A stretch of 64,000 nt of DNA from Haloterrigena sp. H1 (GTDB lineage: Archaea > Halobacteriota > Halobacteria > Halobacteriales > Natrialbaceae). The DNA lies in assembly GCF_005938085.1 (NCBI RefSeq), contig NZ_SMZK01000002.1:62001-126000 (forward strand), written 5' to 3'. Made by a program: the position numbers and the translations under genes. The first letter of the stretch is position 1. Each line of letters starts with the position of its first letter. This document shows, one piece after another, positions 43,228 to 51,623 of the stretch. A model generated the notes under the pieces. The model searched no databases. It saw only the letters and a program-made list of their open reading frames with translations, and was not told the DNA's origin.

Positions 43228-43554
43228 ATGGTCACGCCCGATCACCTTGCCCTCGAATGGCTAGCTAGTGGCCTCTTCATCACAGTTTTGGGCGCACTCA
43301 TTAAATTCGCCGGCTGGACATGGTTGCTAGCCGGGTACAGCAAATCAACCTCACCGGTACCTGACGATGTGGTTCAGGATATGGCTGGTAACACCATTCT
43401 CCGTGTCGGTATCACCGTCTTTGTGTTCGGCGTGCTCGCGTCTGTGATAGAACCACCGTCGTATCTTGGCTTAATTATCGGGGCAGCAATCGTGATAGCC
43501 GTGCTCCGTCTACTCTACCGATTGAATACCTGGTCGCCGCCACAGACCGCCTGA
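43228..43554 (+). CDS. Small three-helix membrane protein
   Basis: The 108-residue protein has three membrane helices (about 14-36, 57-74, 78-96) and no obvious catalytic or metal motif. The stretch GNTILRVGITVFVFGVLASV is well formed. The IS1595-type element begins about 20 bp downstream of its stop, so its 3' flank was altered. No family recognised. Confidence 0.55.
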   Translation: MVTPDHLALEWLASGLFITVLGALIKFAGWTWLLAGYSKSTSPVPDDVVQDMAGNTILRVGITVFVFGVLASVIEPPSYLGLIIGAAIVIAVLRLLYRLNTWSPPQTA

Positions 43555-43575
43555 GGCGAACCCGGGTTGGCAAGG

Positions 43576-44546
43576 ACGACTGAGTGTCTTTGTTTGTTCG
43601 CTCTTGTGTAGCACTTTGTTGATCTCACAGCGTAGCTTTGATAGCGTGTTTGAGCGCTTCTCTCCCCGGTTTCCGCAGTAGTTTTCGTCGAAGCTGGAAC
43701 GCTCGGAGATACTGTGTGAGCTTATCTTTTGAGACGCCTCGATGAGGCGAGAGCCACGGTCGCAGCAGCGATCCGTGGCTCTCGCAGGTATTGACGTGGA
43801 CATCTTCATCCGCGTATTCGCCGTCGCTGTGGACGACGTATTCGCGGTCGAATGCGTCGTCCTCGTTGAGTGGGTCGTAGGCACGAAATCCGTCCGTGTA
43901 GATGGTCAGTGGCTCCTTCTCGCGGTTTGCGAGAAGGAGCCGAACCGTCGATTCGTCGGCGGATTTCGCGGGGATCACGTACCGATTTCCGGTGCCGCGA
44001 TCGACGATCGTGAACACCGGCGGTTTGTCCTGATCGTACGATCCTCGTCCACGCGTGGACAGGCCACGCGAGCGCGACGGTCGGTCGCGCTCGCGGCCTT
44101 TCAGCCCTGCAGAAACGTAGACTTCGTCGATTTCGACGGGACCGACGAGGTCGAGCGAAGGCGCGTCGAGCGCCTTCGTGAAGCGCTCGACGCGCTGGTA
44201 AATCGTTTTGTACTGAACGTCGATTTCTAGCTGAAGTTGGCGAAGACTCGTGTTAAACCGGAGAAACGCGTAAATCGAGAACAACCACTTCCTGAGCGCG
44301 ACTTTCGAATGGGCGAAAATCGTGTCGGTCTTGTCGTTGAATGTGCGGTCGCAATTCTTACACAGATAGCGCTGAAAGTGCCCATAGCTGCCGTTCTTGA
44401 CCGTTCGGTCAGAACGGCAGCGAGGGCAAGTAACACCGTTACGCCAGCGAACCTGCTCCAACAGGTCCGCTGCGACCGATTCCGACCCAAACACATCTAG
44501 CGGAATCATGCCTAACGGACACCGCTGATGCGGTGTCCTTGCTCTC
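43576..44546 (-). mobile_element. IS1595-family (ISH4-like) element, ends approximate
   Basis: The transposase gene is flanked by GCAAGGAC at about 43579 and its complement GTCCTTGC at about 44536, probable cores of the terminal repeats. The right side also has a perfect 9-bp hairpin GGACACCGC/GCGGTGTCC at 44518-44539. I could not find a matching target duplication, so the outer limits are uncertain. Confidence 0.65.
43625..44509 (-). CDS. IS1595-family (ISH4-like) transposase
   Basis: The 294-residue protein has an N-terminal zinc ribbon (CPRC...YLCKNCDRTFN) typical of IS1595, an HTH-like part, and the catalytic domain: GPVEIDEVYVSAGLKGRE (first Asp), LTIYTDGFRAYDPL (second Asp), VNTCESHGSLLRPWLSPHRG (third residue region, Glu) and SKDKLTQYLRAFQLR. 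Intact frame; start ATG 44509 lies close to the element's right end. Confidence 0.88.
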   Translation of the reverse strand: MIPLDVFGSESVAADLLEQVRWRNGVTCPRCRSDRTVKNGSYGHFQRYLCKNCDRTFNDKTDTIFAHSKVALRKWLFSIYAFLRFNTSLRQLQLEIDVQYKTIYQRVERFTKALDAPSLDLVGPVEIDEVYVSAGLKGRERDRPSRSRGLSTRGRGSYDQDKPPVFTIVDRGTGNRYVIPAKSADESTVRLLLANREKEPLTIYTDGFRAYDPLNEDDAFDREYVVHSDGEYADEDVHVNTCESHGSLLRPWLSPHRGVSKDKLTQYLRAFQLRRKLLRKPGREALKHAIKATL

Positions 44547-44696
44547 TTCGATTCTACAGCGACAGCTAAGCGCCATCAACAATCTCCTACAGAAGAGCGT
44601 TGTTTGTTTGTCGACTGTGGTGAACACGGTTCGTCTATCGATTGCCGCTCTGAATATCAACCAAATAGTCAACAGATCCATACGGAATACTGTTTC

Positions 44697-45455
44697 ATGT
44701 TTCGTATGGTCTTCGGACTCTCCGGAAGTCAGCTGTTCGGCGGGGGTCTCGCTGTTGTCGGGGCGATCGTTCTTGCGTTCAGTGGGCGGTATGTCTGGCG
44801 TTCGACCAGCATCTACAGATCGGAGCCCATCTCGGCACTCAACGAAGCGTCATCTGGGAAACTCGTTCGTGTCTCCGGAACAGCCCAACAGGGCGACGCC
44901 GATCTCCTAACCGCACCCTTTAGTGGAGACGACTGTCTGGCTCTCCGGTACGCTGTTGAAGAACGCCGACTGAGTCCGTACTTGCTTCCGTGGTTTGTAA
45001 CAATACATGAGCTGGCGGGCTCGGACGCGTTCCGTGTCCGTACACCCGAGGCTGCAGTTGACATCGTCGAGCCAGCACATACAGTAACACTCAAACGCAC
45101 TATTGTCGCGACCGTTCCGTCGAGCGATGAGCCACCGGAGCGGATCGCACGATTCGAGCAGAACACCGCCGCAGTACCGGTGGTAACCCACTGGCGATCG
45201 CCACCATCGCTCTTTCGGCCGATTACAAGAGCTCTTTCGCTTGGGACCCGCCGCTACAGCGAACAGCGTGTGAGGCCCGGTGATGACGTCACTATCGTCG
45301 GCCGCATTACTGAGACAGGTGACGGCATTGACCCACTCGTCGTCTCTGATCTTTCGGCTGGTCGGACGCTCCTTCGGATGGCCAAGATTTCACTTATCGG
45401 GCTCTGTATTGGAGTATTCGTTGTTCTACTCGGTCTCGTACTTGTATTACTCTAA
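44697..45455 (+). CDS. GIDE-domain-like membrane protein
   Basis: The 252-residue protein has an N-terminal helix (about 8-28), a soluble region with GKLVRVSGTAQQGDADLLTA, CLALRYAVEERR and VRPGDDVTIVGRITETGDGI, and a C-terminal helix (about 230-250). The G-x-V-x-x-x-x-LT-x-P-x-S-x-x-C-L pattern resembles the GIDE/BAM domain of archaeal relatives of mitochondrial E3 ligases, without a RING finger. The ISH4-like element ends about 150 bp upstream. ATG 44706 is an alternative start. It converges on the bPH2 gene with four bases overlap. Confidence 0.65.
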   Translation: MFRMVFGLSGSQLFGGGLAVVGAIVLAFSGRYVWRSTSIYRSEPISALNEASSGKLVRVSGTAQQGDADLLTAPFSGDDCLALRYAVEERRLSPYLLPWFVTIHELAGSDAFRVRTPEAAVDIVEPAHTVTLKRTIVATVPSSDEPPERIARFEQNTAAVPVVTHWRSPPSLFRPITRALSLGTRRYSEQRVRPGDDVTIVGRITETGDGIDPLVVSDLSAGRTLLRMAKISLIGLCIGVFVVLLGLVLVLL

Positions 45456-46024
45456 TCTTTGATCGTCGTGCGAATCTCTCGGATCTCATCCCGGATCCGC
45501 TGCCACTGAGTCAAAGTGCCAGGAATATCCGACTCTTGCTGATCGTTCCCACCAAGTCCGTCGTTGTTCGATGCTGCTCGATCGACGAGTGCCCGAATTT
45601 CACGGGGATCATCTATCGCCGGAAATGAGAGGTCATCCCCACCAGCGATCTCGAACTCGACGGAGCCGTACCCGAACATCGATCCTGTAATATCTTGGCC
45701 ATAGGCACTGTTCTGGACCGTTTCAAGATTGGCCTGTGTGACATGCCTGGTCACTACCCCATGTTTCACGTAGAGTGCTTGGTCCGTTATCACGTACTGC
45801 GTGCCCTGTACAGCCAAATACTTCCAGAGGGGGATTGCTACACCGACCGGAACGACTGCGAGAAAGAGTAGTGTCTCCTCCAACAGACTGCTGACGACCC
45901 CGAAGGCGACGAGCAGCAATCCCGTTGCGAGTGCTGGAAGTACGGTCGTAATTCGCGGACGACCAGTCCACGTGGCTGACTCGTGGCTGTCGAGTGGGAC
46001 AGCCGGGTCGATTGACTCCGTCAT
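45452..46024 (-). CDS. bPH2-domain membrane protein
   Basis: The 190-residue protein has two membrane helices (about 28-66) and then a bacterial pleckstrin-homology-like domain (about 70-145): YVITDQALYVKHGVVTRHVT, LETVQNSAYGQDITGSMFGY and GSVEFEIAGGD. A C-terminal helix follows. This is the YdbS-like architecture. It lies 13 bp downstream of the paralogous gene at 46038, so both are probably co-transcribed and may form a membrane complex. Confidence 0.82.
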   Translation of the reverse strand: MTESIDPAVPLDSHESATWTGRPRITTVLPALATGLLLVAFGVVSSLLEETLLFLAVVPVGVAIPLWKYLAVQGTQYVITDQALYVKHGVVTRHVTQANLETVQNSAYGQDITGSMFGYGSVEFEIAGGDDLSFPAIDDPREIRALVDRAASNNDGLGGNDQQESDIPGTLTQWQRIRDEIREIRTTIKD

Positions 46025-46037
46025 TGCTTTCTATCGT

Positions 46038-46727
46038 TCATCGGCTCGGTCCCTGGTCGGTTTCAGAGGGGTCAGTAGGCTGTTTAGTTCCCTCAGACTC
46101 GTTCAATTCGGAGTCAGTCTCGTTATTCGAGTGCCGCTCTTCTGAACTGTCGACATTAGGCATTGTGGCTGCAGTGTCGCCCACAGAATCCTGTTGTGCC
46201 TCGAGAGTAGAGCGAATCTCCTTGAGCTCGATGAGAATTTCGTCAAGCACATCACGCTTGGTTTCGCCGGATTCCGTAGCCGATTTACCACGACTAGCCT
46301 TCACGCGCTTGTTGATGAGTTCCTGAACCTCACGTGGTTCGGGCACCGACTGGAATTGCATCTCGATACCGGATCCGCCAGCAGTCGAGATATCGACGTT
46401 TCCGTAGCCGAACTGGGAGCCAAAGAAACCCTGGCTGTAGGAGGTGTTCTGGACCTTGCCGAAATCAATGCGCTGGACATCACGAGAGATGATTCCCGTC
46501 TTCTTATACAGTCCATCGGTCGTCACAACGTACTGCATATTCTCACGGTGAAGATAGGCCCCCGCGATGATGAATAACCCAACGAGGACGAGAGCCAAGG
46601 GCAGACCAATGATGAGTGCTGGAATCAGACTACTTTCATGGGGTTTCCCAGACCAGACAATCTCCTCATCCTGATCAAGGGTTAACCAGTCGTCAATTTC
46701 AGGATCGATAACAGGGGACTTGGACAT
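46038..46727 (-). CDS. bPH2-domain membrane protein with acidic tail
   Basis: The 229 residues start MSKSPVIDPEIDDWLTLDQD, then have a helix pair (about 35-58) and a bPH2 domain (about 62-140: YVVTTDGLYKKTGIISRDVQ, VQNTSYSQGFFGSQFGYGNV). The C-terminus is an acidic, disordered extension after a coiled coil (ILIELKEIRSTLEAQQDS). It is a paralogue of 45452-46024, with the same VQN-S-Y-Q-G-FGYG core. Function unknown; bPH2 proteins bind lipids or peptides in some bacteria. Confidence 0.82.
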   Translation of the reverse strand: MSKSPVIDPEIDDWLTLDQDEEIVWSGKPHESSLIPALIIGLPLALVLVGLFIIAGAYLHRENMQYVVTTDGLYKKTGIISRDVQRIDFGKVQNTSYSQGFFGSQFGYGNVDISTAGGSGIEMQFQSVPEPREVQELINKRVKASRGKSATESGETKRDVLDEILIELKEIRSTLEAQQDSVGDTAATMPNVDSSEERHSNNETDSELNESEGTKQPTDPSETDQGPSR

Positions 46728-47015
46728 ACGTAACTATTCAATAGTTAGGTGTATTAAACTCTCGACAGACCAAGATACATCCACCACGCGTTTCGGTCAC
46801 ACGACTATTCCAGGGCCTCGAGCGTCGCGATCTAGGGGGAAGAACGATGAAGCTGTTGACGTCCCTCCGCGCGTAAAGTCGCGGGAATCTCGACCGCATT
46901 AGGATATTATGGTTCGTGATTGACGACCTGTTCTCGTGGTTCAACGATAATCCGCAAGACGAGCACGGTTCACGCGCGACTTATCAGGTGGCGGTGGCTG
47001 ATGCTGAAAATCGAA
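46728..47015. other. 288-bp intergenic region with the IS1341 scar
   Basis: Between the bPH2 start and the CPBP stop. It carries the solo right end at 46861-46912 and no supported gene. The first 60 bp contain an AT-rich promoter-like stretch for the bPH2 operon. Confidence 0.4.
46861..46912 (-). repeat. Solo right end of an IS1341-type element
   Basis: CCCTCCGCGCGTAAAGTCGC, then GGGAATCTCG and ATTAGGATATTA match, with changes, the right-end sequence at 877-930 (hairpin, GGAATCCC, GGGATATTAGAG). No tnpB is next to it. It is probably a scar of a lost IS200/IS605-group element. Confidence 0.55.
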
Positions 47016-47936
47016 TTAGACATGCTTGTCTTTTTCACTGTTCTGTGGACCGAGTCCGACAATCTCGCTTCCGGGGATTTTTCGATTGGTGAGACGATCT
47101 GCGCCGTACACCGTGATCAGAAGAACTGCAATAGCCACGAGGGGAATCGTCCCTGTCACTTCTGACAGGAGACTCAACCATGGATCAGGCACTCCACCAG
47201 GCGCCATTGCTTCTGTGTCAGCGGGATGGAAGACACCCATCCCGTTGACGCCAGCGTGGAACACCGCGACGGCGAGGACGCTCCCACCAGTACTGTTGTA
47301 CATCCACGTCCAGAGGACCGACCCAGCCAAGATGGATACAAGCCACAGCAGTTGTTGCGAGAGAGGCCACCCACCGTGCGTCGTGGTCGGATTGATGAAC
47401 AACGGGAGATGCCACCCGGCCCACGCAACGCCAACCAGCACGCTCGAGACGAGTGCACTATACTTTTCTTGGAGAAGTGGCAACATGAATCCCCGCCAAC
47501 CGAGGTCTTCCTGGCCGCCTCCCCAGACGGTTCCCCACGCAAGTACGAAGAGGTAGACGCCTGGGAACGGGAGTGAACGCGGATCGATCGGTCCGCCAAG
47601 TGCGATGAACAGCCCCACACCGACAGCTAGAATGACGAATGGCAGTCCCAAAGCGATTGCCCACCACTTGATGCCGATTCGCCAGTGGAAAAACTGGCCG
47701 ATCCACTGGCGAAGGTCGCCGCCGCTCGCCCAGAGAACAACCGCAGCCCCGATAGGAGGGCCAAAGCCACCAAATCCAATGAGAATTGAGTGCGTCCACG
47801 AGGGCTCCATGCCACTGGCCAGCAGTACTCCCTGAACGGTCCAAGTGAACGCGTACGTGATTGCGAGAAAGGCACCGATCCGATGACGGTCAATCCACGT
47901 TTTAACAGTCGAATTGTGAATCGGTTCAGCCATCAT
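47016..47936 (-). CDS. CPBP-family intramembrane metalloprotease
   Basis: The 306-residue protein has about eight membrane helices. The glutamate motif appears as GGGQEDLGWRGFMLP (E-D-x-x-x-R at about 143-148), with a WAGWHLPLF motif (about 172-180) and VFHAGVNGMGV (about 224-234), the three signatures of CAAX/bacteriocin-processing (Abi/CPBP) proteases. The normal first pair is EE; here ED is present, a conservative change also seen in some relatives. A second CPBP gene lies 76 bp upstream on the same strand. Confidence 0.88.
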   Translation of the reverse strand: MMAEPIHNSTVKTWIDRHRIGAFLAITYAFTWTVQGVLLASGMEPSWTHSILIGFGGFGPPIGAAVVLWASGGDLRQWIGQFFHWRIGIKWWAIALGLPFVILAVGVGLFIALGGPIDPRSLPFPGVYLFVLAWGTVWGGGQEDLGWRGFMLPLLQEKYSALVSSVLVGVAWAGWHLPLFINPTTTHGGWPLSQQLLWLVSILAGSVLWTWMYNSTGGSVLAVAVFHAGVNGMGVFHPADTEAMAPGGVPDPWLSLLSEVTGTIPLVAIAVLLITVYGADRLTNRKIPGSEIVGLGPQNSEKDKHV

Positions 47937-48012
47937 TGGTTGTACATATCTCGTATTGTATTCCGTTCATACTTCACTCCAAATATGACAGTTGTCAGAT
48001 CTAAATAGACAC

Positions 48013-48699
48013 TCAGATGACTGCTGGTAACACCAGCACCATGACGACGTTAATGATAGTGTGAGTAATGATACAGGCGACGACATTTCGAGTCCTGATA
48101 TACACACCGACAAGCGCCAGTGTGAACACTGTCTGTGGAATCGCACCGACAAGCCCCCATTCCGGATAGTGGACAGCGAGGAACACGACGAAACTCGTGG
48201 CAGCCCCGATCCAGAGACTACCCGTGATTTCAGTCAACCGCTCAATCGGATAGCCCCGCCACAGCAGTTCTTCAGTAATAACTGCCGTCCCGACGATAAC
48301 GAGTTTCACCAGCAAGGGGAGTTCGTTAATCGCTGAGAGCGTCTCCGGTTGATCCAGATTGAACGCGGCAACAACTATCCCCGTCGCCAAAAGTCCGAGC
48401 GCGAGTCCTCCAACACCTCCGGCCACTCCGACACCTGCTTGGCGACGGCTCAGCATTTCAAGTCCAATCGACGTAACAGAACGCTTCTCCCAGAAAAGGA
48501 CAATCGCGAGTACTGCCACGACCAAGAACCACATGATCGCCGAGTTCAGCAGCAGTGAGCCAGTCGGTGACGTGCTAAACCGATCTAAAAGGTTCAACTG
48601 CCCAATTATCGGGCTCCCGAAGAGAGCAACGATGAGGCCCACAATAACTGCGAGCGAGATCGACGAACGCGACTGCACCCAGTTTGTGTCCGTAAACAT
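48013..48699 (-). CDS. CPBP-family intramembrane metalloprotease, shorter paralogue
   Basis: The 228-residue protein has six to seven helices and the full motif set: AVITEELLWRGYPIERLTEI (EExxxR at about 143-148), FVVFLAVHYPEWGLVG (FxxxH) and ACIITHTIINVVMVL (Hxx(N/B)). It is co-oriented with the longer CPBP gene. Such proteins process prenylated or bacteriocin-like peptides, but substrates in archaea are unknown. Confidence 0.87.
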   Translation of the reverse strand: MFTDTNWVQSRSSISLAVIVGLIVALFGSPIIGQLNLLDRFSTSPTGSLLLNSAIMWFLVVAVLAIVLFWEKRSVTSIGLEMLSRRQAGVGVAGGVGGLALGLLATGIVVAAFNLDQPETLSAINELPLLVKLVIVGTAVITEELLWRGYPIERLTEITGSLWIGAATSFVVFLAVHYPEWGLVGAIPQTVFTLALVGVYIRTRNVVACIITHTIINVVMVLVLPAVI

Positions 48700-48943
48700 C
48701 GTTGACTCCTCGTGTCAACTAAGCAATTGAGCGAGATAAACGACGGTAAGGGTTCTTAAATTGTGAGAAGCACCGTGTAAGTGACTATGTCAGTCAACTA
48801 CTTTTTGTATGTCCATTGATCTGGTTACCAGTAGTGGTGCATCCTCGAAGCGAGGATTAGAAGATCACGAACAAACCTTAACGATAAGTCCAAGTGGGAC
48901 AGTTATTGGGGCAACATCTCGTCTCTTCGGTTGCTATCAAATA

Positions 48944-49363
48944 TCAGCACCTCCTATCGGCTGATTGCATAAGGTCAGTGAGTGTATCATTACCATTGTC
49001 AAGCTGATACCAGAAGGCCACTTGGAGACAAAAATCTCTATTAACGTCATCTACGCCAACGAACTCAACACCATCTGCGAAGTCGTCAACAGCCCCATGT
49101 AACGCTACGGGTGATGTATCCTCAGGTGGCGTAATCACAATCGGTTTTCTGGTTTCTGCATTGACGGAGTGCGATTTCCATTCCATGATTTCGCTTTCGA
49201 GTTCGAGAGCGAGGTGAAAGGTGTGAGTTTCGTCATCTCCGTTGTGGAGTTCAACGTCCACTTCCTGAAGTGAGCCAGTTGTTCTGAATGTATCCAGACA
49301 ACCAGCGAACGTCGAACTCAGGATGGTTCCGCCAGTGAGGAGCACTTCACGTCGGGAGGGCAT
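48944..49363 (-). CDS. Tat-exported lipoprotein, hypothetical
   Basis: The 139-residue protein has a Tat lipoprotein signal: MPSRREVLLTGGTILSSTFAGC, where SRRE is the twin-arginine site and AGC the lipobox, so it would be anchored outside the cell. The mature part is an Ig-like beta domain (VELHNGDDETHTFHLALELE, HSVNAETRKPIVITPPED). It is similar in style to 52853-53320. The start at 49363 was chosen so the signal begins at MPSRRE. Confidence 0.78.
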   Translation of the reverse strand: MPSRREVLLTGGTILSSTFAGCLDTFRTTGSLQEVDVELHNGDDETHTFHLALELESEIMEWKSHSVNAETRKPIVITPPEDTSPVALHGAVDDFADGVEFVGVDDVNRDFCLQVAFWYQLDNGNDTLTDLMQSADRRC

Positions 49364-49378
49364 AGTATGAATTGTCAA

Positions 49379-49857
49379 TTATGCTGATTAAACTATTACG
49401 GCTCACCGGGCACCCGTGCTACGCAAATTAAGCGCTTCTCAGTGAATGGCCATTTCGCATCAAATCATCTACTTGACTTAGCACACACCCATAAAACCGC
49501 TTGTATCTGATAGAATCTTTAATGACAAGTAAGAACATCTACTTTCCGTCTAATTCGATCAAAGAGGGTTGAAACAAACCACTTGCGAGTCTGTCAGTCA
49601 TATGCACCCCAATCAGCAACTCACTCGAGGCAGAGGTGCAAGTTTCCGAAGGCACTCGCAGTCAATTCGAAGCTGTCGACGAGTCGAGCAACTTGATGAC
49701 CGCTGTCTATGTTGGATGTTACTACCGATCCGGATCGTTCTCCTCCGTGAGACAGGTGCGTTCCAGCAGTGATTTTCTGCGCCGGTAATGGGTGCCGGCG
49801 CACTGGGTCGGATCAAGCGAACACTGACCAGAGCGGCGGCACAGTGAGGTATCCCAG
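49379..49857. other. 479-bp intergenic region, possible gene relic
   Basis: AT-rich up to about 49560, then GC-rich. At 49787-49846 a very short frame begins ATGGGTGCCGGCGCACTGG. Its first bases resemble the start of the gene at 53805 (ATGGATGCCGGCGCACTCG), with GCCGGT upstream in both. Otherwise no gene is supported. Confidence 0.4.
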
Positions 49858-50358
49858 ATGCATATGATCATTTATTCGTTGGTAGAGGCATCGACAGCAG
49901 ACGAGGCACTGTCAACCGGAAAGACCGTGTTCGATCGACTGGTTGGCGCAGAGCCGCATTCCTGTGCGGTGTTCGACTACTACGTCACCTTCGACGAAGA
50001 GGACACGACAGTGGCTGAAAAAGCACGGTGGGGCGACCTGCCGACAGCTGCACCCGTTACGTCCGACGAAGGTGAAGAACTCCTCGAGCGGGCCTGGGAG
50101 ACTACGACGGAAACGTTCCAACGAAATCTGAATCGGGTGAAACAAGCACTCGAGGAACACAACAACGACGAGATCATGCGCGACGAGGGTCTCGCTCGGC
50201 ACGCCTTCCAGCAGGTCGGTGCCTCCCGTGGCCCGTCGATCTGCCTGTATGATCAACACGCGACAGGCATCCGCCATCGCGGACACCTCGATCACCTCCT
50301 CGAGGCTACTGACGAGCGCGAGACGTGCTGGATCGTGCCAGCAGACGTCCATTTCTGA
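49858..50358 (+). CDS. Hypothetical haloarchaeal plasmid protein
   Basis: The 166-residue acidic protein starts MHMIIYSLVEASTADEALST. It has EPHSCAVFDYYVTFDEEDTT in the first half, a helix with LLERAWETTTETFQRNLNRV and a C-terminal GPSICLYDQHATGIRHRGHL. No membrane segment or metal motif. I have seen this architecture beside DUF7568 genes in haloarchaea, but no function is known. The DUF7568 gene starts six bases downstream, so they are co-transcribed. Confidence 0.7.
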   Translation: MHMIIYSLVEASTADEALSTGKTVFDRLVGAEPHSCAVFDYYVTFDEEDTTVAEKARWGDLPTAAPVTSDEGEELLERAWETTTETFQRNLNRVKQALEEHNNDEIMRDEGLARHAFQQVGASRGPSICLYDQHATGIRHRGHLDHLLEATDERETCWIVPADVHF

Positions 50359-50364
50359 GTACTC

Positions 50365-50730
50365 ATGCCCCGAATCACCAACTGGACACGAGAGAGTCGA
50401 ACACCCACGCTAGCATATCGAAACACAGTGACTGGAGCGCGAGCGGTCCTGCATCGTGCCCCGAATTCCTACGCGTACAAGTGGAGGGCAGCGATCCTCG
50501 TCGACGGCTATCCGGTGTGGTCACGAGGCTTCGAGACAAAAGAAGCGACCAGCGTTCGGGATGCACTCCGGGACCGCCCAGCCCCCGAACTCGCTTGCCC
50601 GGAGTGTCCGAACGATAATGTAATCGTCGGCCAGAAATCTGCTGCTGGTGCGAAGGTCCAGCGATGGTTCGACTGTCCGGACTGTGGCTACGAAGCTCCT
50701 TCCCAGATCGTCTACGATGCAGAACGATAG
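50365..50730 (+). CDS. DUF7568-type zinc protein
   Basis: The 121-residue protein starts MPRITNWTRESRTPTLAYRN and contains AVLHRAPNSYAYKWRAAILV, then a zinc ribbon formed by CPECPNDNVI and CPDCGYEAPS. These features match haloarchaeal DUF7568. Probably a small nucleic-acid-binding or regulatory protein, encoded right after the 49858 gene. Confidence 0.75.
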   Translation: MPRITNWTRESRTPTLAYRNTVTGARAVLHRAPNSYAYKWRAAILVDGYPVWSRGFETKEATSVRDALRDRPAPELACPECPNDNVIVGQKSAAGAKVQRWFDCPDCGYEAPSQIVYDAER

Positions 50731-50863
50731 CAGCAGGCGAGTGAGATATTCACTCAGAGTAGAGTTTTGACTAAAACAACCGATGCAGTAAGTTAATCTC
50801 CAAACTTATCTGTGTGTTCGTCTCCCCCAAAGCTTTCCTAACTACTCATCCACACTCAAAAAC

Positions 50864-51187
50864 ATGAGTGAGTCCACAGATTTGGGGACGATTCTCACAA
50901 CACTTGCGGACCAGAGCCGGCGTCGTTTATTAATGAGTCTAATTGAGCACAACCCACAAGAAGACAAGGTGAATATTCCCGAAGATATCCACATGGGTGA
51001 AAAAGAATTGGAAGCGTTGCAATCAGAGTTCTTCCATATGCACCTTCCAAAATTGGAGTCAGAAGGGTACATCAGGTGGAAAAAAGACTCACACGAAGTT
51101 GTTAAAGGTCCTGAATTTGACGAGATTCGTCCGTTGCTTGAATTGATTTCTAATCATCAGGACGAACTCCCTGATGGGTGGATTTGA
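50864..51187 (+). CDS. DUF7344-type winged-helix regulator
   Basis: The 107-residue protein has a winged helix (LTTLADQSRRRLLMSLIEHN at about 12-31) and the conserved continuation FFHMHLPKLESEGYIRWKKD with VVKGPEFDEIRPLLELISNH. It is a diverged paralogue of 7733-8074, which has HLPHLDEAGFIIW and MKGPDFEELQPLM in the same places. AT-rich codons distinguish it from its GC-rich neighbours, hinting at separate origin. Target unknown. Confidence 0.75.
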   Translation: MSESTDLGTILTTLADQSRRRLLMSLIEHNPQEDKVNIPEDIHMGEKELEALQSEFFHMHLPKLESEGYIRWKKDSHEVVKGPEFDEIRPLLELISNHQDELPDGWI

Positions 51188-51311
51188 CCGTGAGTCTTCC
51201 AGATAAGTAGAATCCCTGTGCTTACCAAATACTACTGGTCCACTCACGGAAATCCCTCCAATAGCGTCGACACAGTTCTTTGTGCCTCAACAGGGGTAGA
51301 GGCAACAGCCA

Positions 51312-51530
51312 ATGAGCAACACATCAGAACACTCGAGCAAACTCTCACCAGCACAGCGGCTCGAAGCACCGAACACACGGCTCATCGATGCCAGCATCGC
51401 GACGATCAACGATATGGAGACGCTGCGAGCCTGCATCGCCTACGAAAACCAGCACCAACAACGCGTCCCAATCCTCCGGCTACTCGAGAAGCGGGCCAAC
51501 AAACTCCGTTCACAGGACAAGAATAACTGA
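51312..51530 (+). CDS. DUF8129-type small protein
   Basis: The 72-residue protein starts MSNTSEHSSKLSPAQRLEAP and its core is DMETLRACIAYENQHQQRVP followed by ILRLLEKRANKL, as in haloarchaeal DUF8129 proteins. Helical, soluble, no known function. It sits between a DUF7344 regulator and a convergent hypothetical gene. Confidence 0.6.
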   Translation: MSNTSEHSSKLSPAQRLEAPNTRLIDASIATINDMETLRACIAYENQHQQRVPILRLLEKRANKLRSQDKNN

Positions 51531-51623
51531 TTCGGAACTCCTGCTAACAGTTGCAGAACAACCGAGAGATACCCCGCCAGTCTCTTGCATCGTATATGAT
51601 GACAAGAAGGTCACCAACAGTCG

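Noticed and set aside
43576..44546. Exact target duplication for the IS1595/ISH4-like element
   Set aside because: Flanks outside the presumed GCAAGGAC ends do not match, so no duplication was claimed and the boundaries were left approximate.
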